A DNA stretch of 64,000 nt from Bradyrhizobium sp. AUGA SZCCT0176 (GTDB lineage Bacteria > Pseudomonadota > Alphaproteobacteria > Rhizobiales > Xanthobacteraceae), in NCBI RefSeq assembly GCF_018130145.1, contig NZ_JAFCMB010000021.1:1-64000 (forward strand), read 5' to 3'. Below the pieces are notes generated by a model that saw only the letters and a list, made by a program, of their open reading frames with translations, ran no database searches and was not told where the DNA came from. Positions 16,843 to 25,790 of the stretch are shown here, piece by piece. How positions within the stretch are numbered: position 1 is the first letter of the stretch; each line of letters opens with the position of its first letter. Position numbers and translations under genes: made by a program.

Positions 16843-17175
16843 ATGTCTGCCGATCAGAACAAGCGCAGCTACCGGATTGATTTTCTCGTTGCGGCCGCGC
16901 TGGTCACGACGGGCCTCGTGATATCAGGTCTGTCGCTGGCCGAGCTGCGCGCGCGCCCGCCGCAACAAATGGCGCAGGCCACCCAGCCGCTGCAATCGAC
17001 GCCGGGTGCGGAAACCAGGCCGTCGGTGCCTGTGGAGACGACGACCGGCACCCGGCCGTCCAACGTGCCGCCCGAACCGGCGCGTCCCGATGCCGAGGCG
17101 CAGAAGTCCGGCGCCCAGCCCGCGCTGCCGCCCGCACCGGCCGAGAAAACAGCCGAACCGATCAAGCAGAAGTAA
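16843..17175 (+). CDS. Membrane-anchored Pro-rich hypothetical protein
   Basis: 110 residues from the ATG at 16843; the frame opens upstream but the MSADQNKRSYRIDF start gives a sensible short cytosolic N-terminus. A single helix (LVAAALVTTGLVISGLSLA) is followed by a Pro/Ala/Thr-rich low-complexity tail ending in IKQK, probably periplasmic. No domain recognised. The start is uncertain, and expression is supported only by codon usage and a clean open frame. Confidence 0.5.
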   Translation: MSADQNKRSYRIDFLVAAALVTTGLVISGLSLAELRARPPQQMAQATQPLQSTPGAETRPSVPVETTTGTRPSNVPPEPARPDAEAQKSGAQPALPPAPAEKTAEPIKQK

Positions 17176-17182
17176 CCCTCTC

Positions 17183-17301
17183 GTCATTCCCCGATGCGCG
17201 ATTGCGCATCTGAGGGCGCGCGGAGCGCGAGCCCGGAATCCATAACCACGATCGGGAGTATGGTGTCCGGGCCTGCGCCACGTGGCGCATCCCGGAATGA
17301 C
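17183..17301. repeat. Dispersed palindromic repeat, family A copy 2
   Basis: GTCATTCC to GGAATGAC with inner blocks GATGCGCGATTGCGCATC and CATAACCACGATCGGGAGTA, the latter shared with copy A3 at 46410. It lies between the Pro-rich protein gene and acetoacetate decarboxylase. Confidence 0.9.
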
Positions 17302-17419
17302 GAAGAGTTCTGACGCCGATTTGACTGCGTCTGCCGGTTTTACGGTCTCGCCTGTGCCATCAAGCTCCCTCATAATCGCCCTCATCGCGCGACCGCGCCG
17401 ACGACAGATGGGGCAGGCC

Positions 17420-18160
17420 ATGAAGATCGACGATGTCAGACGAACCGCCTATTCGATGCCGCTGAACAACCCGTCCTTCCCGCCGGGGCCCTATCGGTTC
17501 TTCAACCGCGAATATTTCATCATCACCTACCGGACCGATCCGGACGTGCTTCGCGCCCTGGTGCCGGAGCCGCTCGAAGTCGTTGAACCCATCGTCAAAT
17601 ACGAATTCATTCGTATGCCCGACTCGACCGGCTTCGGTGATTACACCGAAACCGGCCAGGTGATCCCGGTCCGTCTCAACGGCGAGGAGGGCGCCTATAC
17701 CCACGCCATGTACCTTGACGACGAAGGCCCGATCGCCGGCGGCCGAGAGATCTGGGGATTTCCCAAAAAGCTTGCGAAGCCGAAGATCGAAGTCGAGAGC
17801 GATGTGCTGGTCGGCTCGCTGCATTACGGCTCGGTGCTCTGCGCCTCCGCCACCATGGGTTACAAGCACCGTCCGGTCGATCATGACGCCGTGCTGAAAG
17901 GCATGAAGGCGCCGAACTTCATTCTCAAGATCATCCCGCATGTCGACGGCACGCCGCGGATCTGCGAACTGGTCCGCTTCCAGCTCGAGGACATCACGCT
18001 GAAGGAAGCATGGAGCGGTCCGGCCGCGCTTGGCCTGTTTCCCCATGCGCTGTGCGACGTTGCCCGCCTTCCGGTGCGCGAAGTGGTTTCCGCGCTGCAC
18101 TTCAAGGCGGATCTGACGCTCGGGCTAGGGTCGGTCGCGTTCGACTATATGGCGAAGTGA
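17420..18160 (+). CDS. adc: Acetoacetate decarboxylase
   Basis: 246 residues from the ATG at 17420, with GGGCAGG just upstream; an alternative ATG at 17408 adds four residues. The Schiff-base lysine region is intact as REIWGFPKKLAKP with Lys116/Lys117 (equivalent to Lys115/116 of the clostridial enzyme), and conserved Glu and Arg appear in YEFIRMPDSTGFGDYTE. The enzyme releases CO2 from acetoacetate to give acetone. In rhizobia it may work in ketone-body or PHB turnover; no partner gene is adjacent. Confidence 0.9.
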   Translation: MKIDDVRRTAYSMPLNNPSFPPGPYRFFNREYFIITYRTDPDVLRALVPEPLEVVEPIVKYEFIRMPDSTGFGDYTETGQVIPVRLNGEEGAYTHAMYLDDEGPIAGGREIWGFPKKLAKPKIEVESDVLVGSLHYGSVLCASATMGYKHRPVDHDAVLKGMKAPNFILKIIPHVDGTPRICELVRFQLEDITLKEAWSGPAALGLFPHALCDVARLPVREVVSALHFKADLTLGLGSVAFDYMAK

Positions 18161-18167
18161 AGTCGCG

Positions 18168-18389
18168 CTATTGCGCGCCCTTGAGCGTGCAGGAGGTCGA
18201 GCAGGTCGTCATCACGCCGCGCTGGCAGGAGATGCACACGGCAATGCACTGCTTCAGGTCCTTGGGATTGTAGGAGCTGTAGAGCTTGCGGGCGCAGTTA
18301 TCGATCGAGCCGGTGATGTCGTTGTTGTTGTCGGGTTTGCACCCGGCCAAAACGACCGCCGATAGCATGATTGCGATAAAGACGCGCAT
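18168..18389 (-). CDS. Small lipoprotein
   Basis: 73 residues from the ATG at 18389. The signal sequence ends in the lipobox LAGC (MRVFIAIMLSAVVLAGCKPD), so the protein should be lipidated on that Cys. The mature part has six further Cys in CARK, CIAVCISCQRG and CSTSCTLKG, suggesting disulfides or metal binding. Family unknown. A longer start at 18440 would bury the signal peptide and is less likely. Confidence 0.65.
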   Translation of the reverse strand: MRVFIAIMLSAVVLAGCKPDNNNDITGSIDNCARKLYSSYNPKDLKQCIAVCISCQRGVMTTCSTSCTLKGAQ

Positions 18390-18546
18390 TTCCACCGCTC
18401 CACCGGGGGCGTCGCTGCGCAGAGACACAGGACGGCTCAAGGCCCTCTGAAAAGAGGTACCTTTCAGGATGGCGCGATTTTATTAAGCGAGCGTTACGGT
18501 GGCTGGAGGCCCCTGACGCTGCGTCGCATCAGGGGTGGAACCATAC

Positions 18547-19989
18547 CTATCGCACCAGAATGTTGCGGAACTGCCAGGGATCGGAGGTATCGATGTCTTC
18601 CGGGAACAGGCCCGGCCGGTCCGAGAGCGGGGTCCAGTCGGTGTAGTATCCCTTTACCGGCCCGAGATACGGCATCTGGATTTCCAGCAGACGATCGAAA
18701 TCCATCTCGTCGGCTTCGACGATGCCTTCGTTCGGGTTTTCCAGCGCCCACACCATGCCGCCGAGCACGGCGGAGGTCACCTGCAGGCCGGTGGCGTTCT
18801 GATAGGGCGCGAGTTTGCGGGTCTCTTCGATGGAGAGCTGCGAGCCGTACCAGTAGGCATTGTTGTCATGGCCGAACAGCAGCACGCCGAGTTCGTCGAT
18901 GCCATCGACGATTTCGTTCTCATCGAGGATGTGGTGCTTTTCCTGCATCTTCGCGGCGCGGCCGAACATTTCATGCAGCGACAGCACGGCATCGTCAGCC
19001 GGATGATAGGCATAGTGGCAGGTCGGCCGATAGATCGCCGTGCCCGATGCGTCACGCACCGTGAAGTAATCGGAGATCGAGATCGACTCGTTGTGGGTGA
19101 CGAGGAAGCCATACTGCGCGCCGCGGGTCGGGCACCAGGTGCGCACGCGCGTGTTGGCGCCGGGCTGCATCAGGTAGATGGCGGCGCCGCAACCCGCTTG
19201 GTGGGTACGTGCGTTCTCGGGCATCCATTTTTCATGGGTGCCCCAACCGAGCTCGGACGGCTGCACGCCTTCCGACAGGAAGCCTTCCACCGACCAGGTG
19301 TTGACGAAGACGTCAGGCTCCTTCGGCGACTTGGAGCGCTGGGTGTCGCGTTCGGCGATGTGGATGCCCTTGATCCCGGCCTGTCGCATCAAATCAGCCC
19401 ATTCGCCCTTGGTCTTCGGCTTGGGGGCATTGAGCTTCAGATCAGCGGCGACATTGAGCAGCGCCTGCTTGACGAAAAACGAGACCATGCCGGGATTGGC
19501 GCCACAGCAGGAGACGGCCGTCGTCGAGCCCGCGGGGCGCGCCTTCTTGGCGGCCAGCGTCGCTTCGCGAAGGGCGTAGTTGGAGCGTGCTTCCGGGCCC
19601 TTCGAAGAATCGAAATAGAAGCCGAGCCACGGCTCGTTGACCGTGTCGATATAAAGCGCGCCAAGTTCGTTGCAGAGCTCCATGATGTCGGTGGAGCCGG
19701 TATCGACCGAGAGATTGACGCAGAAACCCTGGCCGCCGCCTTCAGTGAGCAGCGGGGTAAGCAAGGCGCGATAATTTTCCCTGGTCACGCCCTGCTGGAT
19801 GAATTTCACATTGTGCTTCTCGCAATGCGCCTTGCGGCCCTCGTCCTTGGGATCGATCACGGTGATGCGCGACTTGTCGTAATCGAGATGCCGCTCGATC
19901 ATCGGCAACGTGCCTTTGCCGATGGAGCCGAAGCCGACCATGACGATGGGGCCGGTGATCTTCGCGTAGGTCTGCGAGGCGGGGCTCAT
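18547..19989 (-). CDS. hss: Homospermidine synthase
   Basis: 480 residues, typical length. The NAD-binding Rossmann motif GFGSIGKG is near residue 19, with DTVNEPWLG, SCCGANPGMVS and TGLQVTSAVLGGMVWALE later on. The enzyme condenses two putrescines (or putrescine and spermidine) into homospermidine using NAD+ and is typical of Rhizobiales. Putrescine would come from the ornithine decarboxylase encoded upstream on the same strand. It follows the ridA gene by 48 bases. Confidence 0.95.
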   Translation of the reverse strand: MSPASQTYAKITGPIVMVGFGSIGKGTLPMIERHLDYDKSRITVIDPKDEGRKAHCEKHNVKFIQQGVTRENYRALLTPLLTEGGGQGFCVNLSVDTGSTDIMELCNELGALYIDTVNEPWLGFYFDSSKGPEARSNYALREATLAAKKARPAGSTTAVSCCGANPGMVSFFVKQALLNVAADLKLNAPKPKTKGEWADLMRQAGIKGIHIAERDTQRSKSPKEPDVFVNTWSVEGFLSEGVQPSELGWGTHEKWMPENARTHQAGCGAAIYLMQPGANTRVRTWCPTRGAQYGFLVTHNESISISDYFTVRDASGTAIYRPTCHYAYHPADDAVLSLHEMFGRAAKMQEKHHILDENEIVDGIDELGVLLFGHDNNAYWYGSQLSIEETRKLAPYQNATGLQVTSAVLGGMVWALENPNEGIVEADEMDFDRLLEIQMPYLGPVKGYYTDWTPLSDRPGLFPEDIDTSDPWQFRNILVR

Positions 19990-20037
19990 GGGATGGTTTC
20001 TCCGGAAAGTGCTGGCGGACAGATGGTGAGGGGTGGA

Positions 20038-20427
20038 TCAGGCGCTGCGGCGCTTGGCGGTCACTTCGATCTCGATCTTCATCTCGGGCCTGTAGAGGCC
20101 CGCGACCACCAGAAGCGTCGCGGCCGGGCGGATATCGCCGAGAACTTCGCCGCAGACCGCGAAATGGGCATCCGCATCCCTGAGGTCGGTGATGTAGTAG
20201 GTCGCGCGGACAATGTCGGCCATCGCGAAGCCGCCTTCCTTCAAGGCGGCCTCGATGGTCTTGAAGCAGTTCCGTGACTGGCTCGTGACATCGTCAGGCA
20301 TCGTCATGGTGGTGTAGTCATAGCCGGTGGTGCCGGCGACAAAGGCGAAATCGCCGTCGATCACGGCGCGGCTGTAGCCGGCGGTCTTCTCGAACGGCGA
20401 ACCGGTGGAAATGAGACGGCGGGGCAT
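20038..20427 (-). CDS. RidA family protein
   Basis: 129 residues with the RidA/YjgF fold: GDFAFVAGTTGYD, QSRNCFKTIEAALKEGG, RATYYITD and a late IEIEVTAKR strand. The late Arg and Glu positions that line the RidA pocket are partly changed (YRPEMKIEIEVTA), so deaminase activity on 2-aminoacrylate is not assured. It lies between the GNAT and hss genes, and a role in removing reactive amine intermediates of polyamine metabolism is plausible inference. Confidence 0.8.
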   Translation of the reverse strand: MPRRLISTGSPFEKTAGYSRAVIDGDFAFVAGTTGYDYTTMTMPDDVTSQSRNCFKTIEAALKEGGFAMADIVRATYYITDLRDADAHFAVCGEVLGDIRPAATLLVVAGLYRPEMKIEIEVTAKRRSA

Positions 20428-20521
20428 CGGAACCTCGATTTGCGGCCTGATCCGAAATTAGCTGATTTGGCGCGGTTTAAGGGCTTTTCGCCGGACCGCG
20501 CAACCCCTCTGACGCGACGGC

Positions 20522-21124
20522 TCAGGCCGCGTGCGGCACGGTCTGCAGAGCCTTCTTCGCGCGAGATGCCTTTGCCTTGCGCATTGGCGCGCCCGACGCC
20601 GAGATCATGCCCCAGGCGCCATCGAGGCTGCCGTCGCGCAGCTCGAGGCCGAGCAGGCGGTCGCGCTCGAACGGGCCGGGCAGCGACAGCTCGCCGGTCT
20701 TTTCGGCCGAGAAGCCGAACCTGACGTAATAGGGCGCGTCGCCGAGCAGGATCACCGCGCCATGGCCACGCGCCGTCGCCGCCGCGAGCGCGTGGTCCAT
20801 CAGCGCGGCCCCGACGCCGAATTGGCGGGAGGATTCCTCAACCGCCAGCGGGCCGAGCATGAGCGCCGGGATGCCGCCGGCGCTGACGTGCCACAACCGC
20901 ACGGTGCCCACCAGTTTCCCTCGTGCCACGGCCGACAAGGCAAGGCCTTCGGCGGGCGCACGTTCGTCACGCAGGCGCTGGCAGGTGCGCGTATGGCGGT
21001 TAGCGCCAAAGCAGGCATCCAGCAGCGCTTCACGCGCAACGACGTCCGAAGCCCGTTCCGCACGGATCGCGAACGGAGCGGCATTCGGGGTGAGGGCGAT
21101 AGTGGTCTTCCGCAAAGCAGTCAT
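20522..21124 (-). CDS. GNAT family N-acetyltransferase (YhbS-like)
   Basis: 200 residues. The acetyl-CoA-binding part reads LGPLAVEESSRQFGVGAALM (residues 90-109) followed by GHGAVILLGDAPYYVRFGF, the pattern of YhbS-like GNATs. Placed between odc and ridA on the same strand, it could acetylate a polyamine or an amino acid, but the acceptor cannot be read from sequence. Confidence 0.8.
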   Translation of the reverse strand: MTALRKTTIALTPNAAPFAIRAERASDVVAREALLDACFGANRHTRTCQRLRDERAPAEGLALSAVARGKLVGTVRLWHVSAGGIPALMLGPLAVEESSRQFGVGAALMDHALAAATARGHGAVILLGDAPYYVRFGFSAEKTGELSLPGPFERDRLLGLELRDGSLDGAWGMISASGAPMRKAKASRAKKALQTVPHAA

Positions 21125-21244
21125 GGCACGTCAGTCCTCACTCCAACGGCAAATCACGCCGCGGAGCGTTGTCTCGAAAGTCGCAATAATAGGGGGTGGG
21201 AGCCGGCGCGCCGGCTCCCGGTTAGTCAGGCCTCAGTGGCCAGT

Positions 21245-22387
21245 TCAGATGTGGTAGGTCCGCAGCGGCGGGATGCCGTTGAACGCCACCGACGAGTAGG
21301 TCGACGTATAGGCGCCGGTGCCTTCGATCAGCAGCTTGTCGCCGATCTCGAGCGTAACCGGGAGCGGATACGGCAGCTTCTCGTACAAGACGTCGGCGCT
21401 GTCGCAGGTCGGGCCCGCGAGCACGCACGGCGTCATTTCCGCGCCGTCATGCGGCGTGCGGATGGCGTAACGGATCGACTCGTCCATCGTCTCGGCGAGA
21501 CCGCCGAACTTGCCGATGTCGAGATACACCCAGCGCACCTCGTCCTCGTCGCTCTTCTTGGAAATCAGAACGACTTCGGTCTCGATGATGCCGGCATTGC
21601 CGACCATGCCGCGTCCCGGCTCGATGATGGTTTCCGGGATCTGGTTGCCGAAATGCTTGCGCAGCGCGCGGAAGATCGACCGGCCATATTGCAGGACCGG
21701 AGGAACGTCCTTGAGGTACTTGGTCGGGAATCCACCGCCCATGTTGACCATGGACAGGTTGATCCCGCGCTCGGCGCAGTCACGGAACACCGACGAGGCC
21801 ATCGACAAAGCGCGGTCCCACGCCTTCACCTTGCGCTGCTGCGAGCCGACATGGAACGAGATGCCGCACGGCTCCAGGCCCAGACGCTTGGCGAGGTCGA
21901 GCACGTCGACCGCCATTTCCGGATCGCAGCCGAACTTGCGCGACAGCGGCCACTCGGCGCCTGCGCAATCATAGAGGATGCGGCAGAACACCTTGGCGCC
22001 GGGCGCGGCGCGGGCGATCTTCTCGACTTCGGCGGCGCAGTCGACCGCGAACAGGCGAATGCCGAGCGCGAAGGCACGCGCGATGTCGCGCTCCTTCTTG
22101 ATCGTGTTGCCATAGGAGACGCGGTCCGGCGTCGCACCGGCAGCCAGCGCCATTTCGATTTCGGCGACGGTTGCGGTGTCGAAGCACGAGCCCATCGAGG
22201 CCAAAAGCTGCAGCACTTCCGGCGACGGGTTTGCCTTCACCGCGTAGAACACGCGGCTGTCCGGCAACGCCTTCGCGAAGGTCTGGTAATTGTCGCGCAC
22301 GACTTCGAGGTCGACCACGAGGCACGGCTCGGTGTCCTGGCCCTCGCTGCGGCGGTTGCGCAGGAATTCCTGAATACGTTCGGTCAT
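21245..22387 (-). CDS. odc: Ornithine decarboxylase, alanine-racemase-fold type
   Basis: 380 residues. PLP lysine lies in YAVKANP (Lys51); HVGSQ, the Gly-rich NMGGGFP loop, EPGRGMVG and the catalytic Cys in AGPTCDSADVL are all present. This group IV decarboxylase forms putrescine from ornithine; some rhizobial members also act on lysine. It is the first enzyme of the polyamine cluster that ends in hss. A long structured leader lies upstream, so control is probably at the RNA level. Confidence 0.93.
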   Translation of the reverse strand: MTERIQEFLRNRRSEGQDTEPCLVVDLEVVRDNYQTFAKALPDSRVFYAVKANPSPEVLQLLASMGSCFDTATVAEIEMALAAGATPDRVSYGNTIKKERDIARAFALGIRLFAVDCAAEVEKIARAAPGAKVFCRILYDCAGAEWPLSRKFGCDPEMAVDVLDLAKRLGLEPCGISFHVGSQQRKVKAWDRALSMASSVFRDCAERGINLSMVNMGGGFPTKYLKDVPPVLQYGRSIFRALRKHFGNQIPETIIEPGRGMVGNAGIIETEVVLISKKSDEDEVRWVYLDIGKFGGLAETMDESIRYAIRTPHDGAEMTPCVLAGPTCDSADVLYEKLPYPLPVTLEIGDKLLIEGTGAYTSTYSSVAFNGIPPLRTYHI

Positions 22388-22644
22388 AGCACTCTCCCAA
22401 ACGGCCCAGCGACGGGGATCCGTTCAAAAAATTGATGTCGGATAAGAGCGCTCCGGCCACATCGCGCGATGGAGGCGCAACGAAGCCAAAAGACTCAGAT
22501 CAGACTGTGCTGCCGTGGATTGGTTGGGAATTTCCCGCCCGCACACCTGGCAATGAAGGACAAGCCTTTTCAGTAGCCCGCGCCGGCGTTGGAATGCCGG
22601 TAGAGACCAAAAAAGCCCGATCCGTCGTTGCTTTAAGTCGCGTC

Positions 22645-22815
22645 CCCCGTTGAGAGCGGGGTGCGCCGGTTCGCCTCCGGCTGCCAGTCACGGTTGCAAA
22701 GGATGGAGAGACCTTCAACGGCATCTCTTGAGAGAGATGCTGGCCTCCCAGGTTTTCACCTGAGCGACCCTCGGTTCTTCATCCCTTGGCGGCTGTCCGG
22801 CCTCTTGTCCGGATA
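22645..22815 (-). ncRNA. Structured leader RNA upstream of ODC, speF-motif candidate
   Basis: On the minus strand the leader holds an ordered set of hairpins: CUCAGGU-GAAA-ACCUGGG (22747-22764, GNRA loop), GCAUCUCU-CUCA-AGAGAUGC (22721-22740), GCCGG-N7-CCGGC (22665-22681) and CCCCG-N7-CGGGG (22645-22661). A conserved leader named speF is described upstream of alphaproteobacterial ornithine decarboxylases, and this position and architecture fit it. Match to the covariance model was not computed. The remainder of the 22388-23095 gap shows no gene. Confidence 0.6.
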
Positions 22816-22865
22816 CCTACCGACTGACACACGACCACAGGCACGTGCGAAATTGGGCAAGGCTG

Positions 22866-22894
22866 GAAATAAGGCTTTTGAATCTGCGACGCAA
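22866..22894 (-). promoter_or_regulatory. Candidate promoter of the ODC leader transcript
   Basis: Reading on the minus strand, TTGCGT (22894-22889) and TATTTC (22871-22866) are 17 bases apart, placing a start near 22859 and giving a leader of about 470 nt before the ODC start codon. Confidence 0.4.
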
Positions 22895-23095
22895 CGTTTT
22901 TTTTAGGCTGGGGACAAATTTCCGCGCGCGTACTTACAAAATGGTTCGCGGCACGCGCTGAGCGACGTCGAGAGAAGCGCCAGCGCGGTCAAACATGAAC
23001 GGCTGTTAAGATTTCCCGGGGAAATTACGGAGTGTTGTCGCGTGAAGTGCGATCACGAAAGCGGCTGTGCCGCAGTGATTTCTTGAGCTCGCGCG

Positions 23096-23356
23096 TCAGC
23101 TGCGTTTCCAGAACGGCTCGATGCGCTGAGCTTGGCGGATGAAGCCGACCATGATCACGACGCCGATGCCGAACATCACCGCCTGCAGGATGTGCGCGCC
23201 GGTGTCGGAGAGTCCGAGCAGGATCGCGAGCGCCCAGCCGCCGGCGAACGCCGCGCCGAACACCTCGGCGCCGATCAGGATCGCCGCCGAGATGACGGTG
23301 ATGACGCTCGGCCAGATGATCTCGCTCTTGGCACCGGAAGAAGGCTGCATGCTCAT
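23096..23356 (-). CDS. Small two-helix membrane protein
   Basis: 86 residues with two hydrophobic helices (ITVISAAILIGAEVFGAAFAG and LQAVMFGIGVVIMVGFIRQA in part) and a basic tail, FWKRS. No domain recognised. It is divergent from the M3 peptidase gene and upstream of the ODC leader region on the same strand. Confidence 0.6.
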   Translation of the reverse strand: MSMQPSSGAKSEIIWPSVITVISAAILIGAEVFGAAFAGGWALAILLGLSDTGAHILQAVMFGIGVVIMVGFIRQAQRIEPFWKRS

Positions 23357-23464
23357 GGAAACGGGTCCTGTTGGGTGGGCGCAATCTCTCCGAAAAGGCC
23401 CCCACTATCAAGCTTAAAAGGCCCAAAAATGCCGTATGGCGTGATATAGATTGACGCATCATTC

Positions 23465-23546
23465 AGAGCGTTTTCGAGCAAAGCCGATACCGGTTCGCGT
23501 GAGGAAAACGCGTCAAAAACAAGGCTGGAGCCCGAAGCGGCTTCAG
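23465..23546. repeat. Dispersed repeat, family E copy 2 (divergent 3' end)
   Basis: AGAGCGTTTTCGAGCAAAGC and ACCGGTTCGCGTGAGGAAAA match copy E1 at 15919, but the terminal hairpin is replaced by GAAGCGGCTTC. It lies just before the M3 peptidase start. Confidence 0.8.
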
Positions 23547-23565
23547 CGCAGAAACGGGACTTGTG

Positions 23566-25656
23566 ATGTCGGAAACCCAGCAAAATGCAGCCCCTCCGGA
23601 AGCCCCGGCAAATCCGCTGCTCCGGCCGTGGCAGACGCCGTTCGAGACGCCGCCCTTTGCCGAAATTCTCCCTGAGCACTTCCTGCCGGCTTTCGAGCAG
23701 GCCTTTGCCGATCACGCCGCCGAGGTCGCCGCCATCACCCACGATCCCGCGGCGCCGGACTTCGCCAACACCATCACGGCACTGGAGCGCTCCGGCAAGC
23801 TGCTCTCCAAGGTCTCCGCCGTGTTCTACGACCTGGTGTCGGCGCACTCCAATCCGGCGATCCTGGAGATCGACAAGGAAGTGTCGCCGCGGATGGCGCG
23901 GCACTGGAATCCGATCATGATGAACGCGGTGCTGTTCGGCCGCATCGCCATGCTCCACCACAACCGCGCCACGCTCGGCCTGAGCAGCGAGGAGATCCGG
24001 CTGCTGGAACGCACCTACACCAACTTCCACCGCGCCGGCGCCGGCCTCGACGAAGCCGCCAAGGCGCGCCGGGCCGAGATCAACGAGCGGCTGGCCGAGC
24101 TTGGCACCTCGTTCAGCCACCACTTGCTCGGCGATGAGCAGGACTGGTTCATGGAGCTTGGCGAGGACGACCGCGGCGGGCTACCCGAAGCCTTCGTCGC
24201 CGCCGCCAAGGCCGCCGCCGAGGCGCGCGGGATGCCCGGCAAGGCGATCGTGACGCTGTCGCGCTCTTCCGTGGAGCCGTTCCTGAAGAGCTCCGATCGG
24301 CGTGACCTGCGCGAGAAGGTGTTCCGTGCCTTCACCGCCCGCGGCGACAATGGCAACGCCAACGACAACAACGCCACCGTGGTGGAGATCCTCGGGCTGC
24401 GCGAGGAGGCCGCCAGGATCATGGGCTTCCCGACCTATGCCGCCTACCGCCTGGAAGATTCCATGGCCAAGACGCCCGAGGCGGTGCGCAGCCTGCTGGA
24501 GCGGGTCTGGAAGCCGGCGCGGGCCCGGGCGCTCGCCGACCGCGACGCGCTGCAGGCCATGATTGCGGAAGAGGGCGGCAATTTCGCGCTGGCGCCGTGG
24601 GACTGGCGCTACTACGCCGAAAAGCTGCGCCAGGTCCGCGCCAATTTCGACGACGCCGCGATCAAGCCGTATCTGGTGCTCGACCACATGATTGACGCCG
24701 CCTTCGACTGCGCCACCCGCCTGTTCGGCGTCACCTTCTCGGAACGCAAGGATATCCCGGTCTGGCACCCGGACGTCCGGGTCTGGGAGGTCAAGGGCGC
24801 CGACGGCAAGCACAAGGCGCTGTTCTATGGCGACTACTTCGCCCGGCCGTCAAAGCGCTCCGGCGCCTGGATGACCTCGCTGCGCGACCAGCAGAAGCTC
24901 GACGGCGAGATCGCCCCGCTGGTGATCAATGTCTGCAATTTCGCCAAGGGCGCCGACGGCGAGCCGTCGCTGCTGTCGCCGGACGACGCGCGGACGCTGT
25001 TCCACGAGTTCGGCCACGGCCTGCACGGCATGCTGTCCAACGTGAACTATCCTTCGCTGTCCGGCACATCCGTGTTCACCGACTTCGTCGAGCTGCCCTC
25101 GCAGCTCTACGAGCACTGGCAGGAGCAGCCGCAGGTGCTGCGGCAGTTCGCAAAACACTACCAGACCGGCGAGCCGCTGCCGGACGAACTGCTCACCCGC
25201 TTCCTGGCCGCGCGCAAATTCAACCAGGGCTTTGCCACCGTGGAGTTCGTCTCCTCGGCGCTGATCGACCTCGAATTCCACACCCAGCCGGCATCAGCCA
25301 GCCGCGACGTCGGCGCGTTCGAGAAGGCGGAGCTGGAGAAAATCGGCATGCCCGCCGAGATCGCGCTGCGGCACCGGCCCACGCAATTCGGCCATATCTT
25401 CTCCGGCGACCATTATGCGTCGGGTTATTACAGCTACATGTGGTCGGAGGTGATGGACGCCGACGCGTTCGGCGCCTTCGAGGAGGCCGGCGACATCTTC
25501 GACCCCGCCACCGCAAAACGCCTGCACGACGACATCTACTCGTCCGGCGGCTCGCGCGACCCCGAGGATGCCTATGTCGCGTTCCGGGGCCGGGAGCCGG
25601 AGCCCGACGCGCTGCTGCGCCGCCGGGGCCTGCTCGAAACGCCGGAGGCGGCGTGA
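23566..25656 (+). CDS. dcp: M3 family metallopeptidase, peptidyl-dipeptidase Dcp-like
   Basis: 696 residues from the ATG at 23566; a GTG directly before it is less likely. The zinc motif HEFGH lies near residue 480 in FHEFGHGLHGMLS, with the third ligand Glu in FTDFVELPSQ about 28 residues later. The N-terminus (FETPPFAEILPEHFLPAFEQ) and overall length match the Dcp/oligopeptidase A family, which trims dipeptides or short peptides in the cytosol. Dcp versus oligopeptidase A was not resolved. Confidence 0.9.
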   Translation: MSETQQNAAPPEAPANPLLRPWQTPFETPPFAEILPEHFLPAFEQAFADHAAEVAAITHDPAAPDFANTITALERSGKLLSKVSAVFYDLVSAHSNPAILEIDKEVSPRMARHWNPIMMNAVLFGRIAMLHHNRATLGLSSEEIRLLERTYTNFHRAGAGLDEAAKARRAEINERLAELGTSFSHHLLGDEQDWFMELGEDDRGGLPEAFVAAAKAAAEARGMPGKAIVTLSRSSVEPFLKSSDRRDLREKVFRAFTARGDNGNANDNNATVVEILGLREEAARIMGFPTYAAYRLEDSMAKTPEAVRSLLERVWKPARARALADRDALQAMIAEEGGNFALAPWDWRYYAEKLRQVRANFDDAAIKPYLVLDHMIDAAFDCATRLFGVTFSERKDIPVWHPDVRVWEVKGADGKHKALFYGDYFARPSKRSGAWMTSLRDQQKLDGEIAPLVINVCNFAKGADGEPSLLSPDDARTLFHEFGHGLHGMLSNVNYPSLSGTSVFTDFVELPSQLYEHWQEQPQVLRQFAKHYQTGEPLPDELLTRFLAARKFNQGFATVEFVSSALIDLEFHTQPASASRDVGAFEKAELEKIGMPAEIALRHRPTQFGHIFSGDHYASGYYSYMWSEVMDADAFGAFEEAGDIFDPATAKRLHDDIYSSGGSRDPEDAYVAFRGREPEPDALLRRRGLLETPEAA

Positions 25657-25662
25657 GTTCCT

Positions 25663-25782
25663 CGTCGTCCCTGCGGACGCAGGGACCCATAACCACTGAT
25701 GTCCGTTGTGAAGGAACGCCTTTGCCACACTGCCAAAAAGAGACGACACGGCGTATGGGTCCCTGCGTTCGCAGGGACGACG
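25663..25782. repeat. Dispersed palindromic repeat, family B copy 1
   Basis: CGTCGTCCCTGCGGACGCAG at the left, inverted as CTGCGTTCGCAGGGACGACG at the right, with ACCCATA and TATGGGT inner arms. Sister copies lie at 30671-30794 and 35121-35243. It abuts the start of the DUF1007 gene. Confidence 0.9.
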
Positions 25783-25790
25783 TCTTGCGC

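Noticed and set aside
22500..22724. 74-codon open frame on the minus strand within the ODC leader
   Set aside because: It overlaps the ordered hairpins, has a random Arg/Ser/Thr-rich composition, and no ribosome site.
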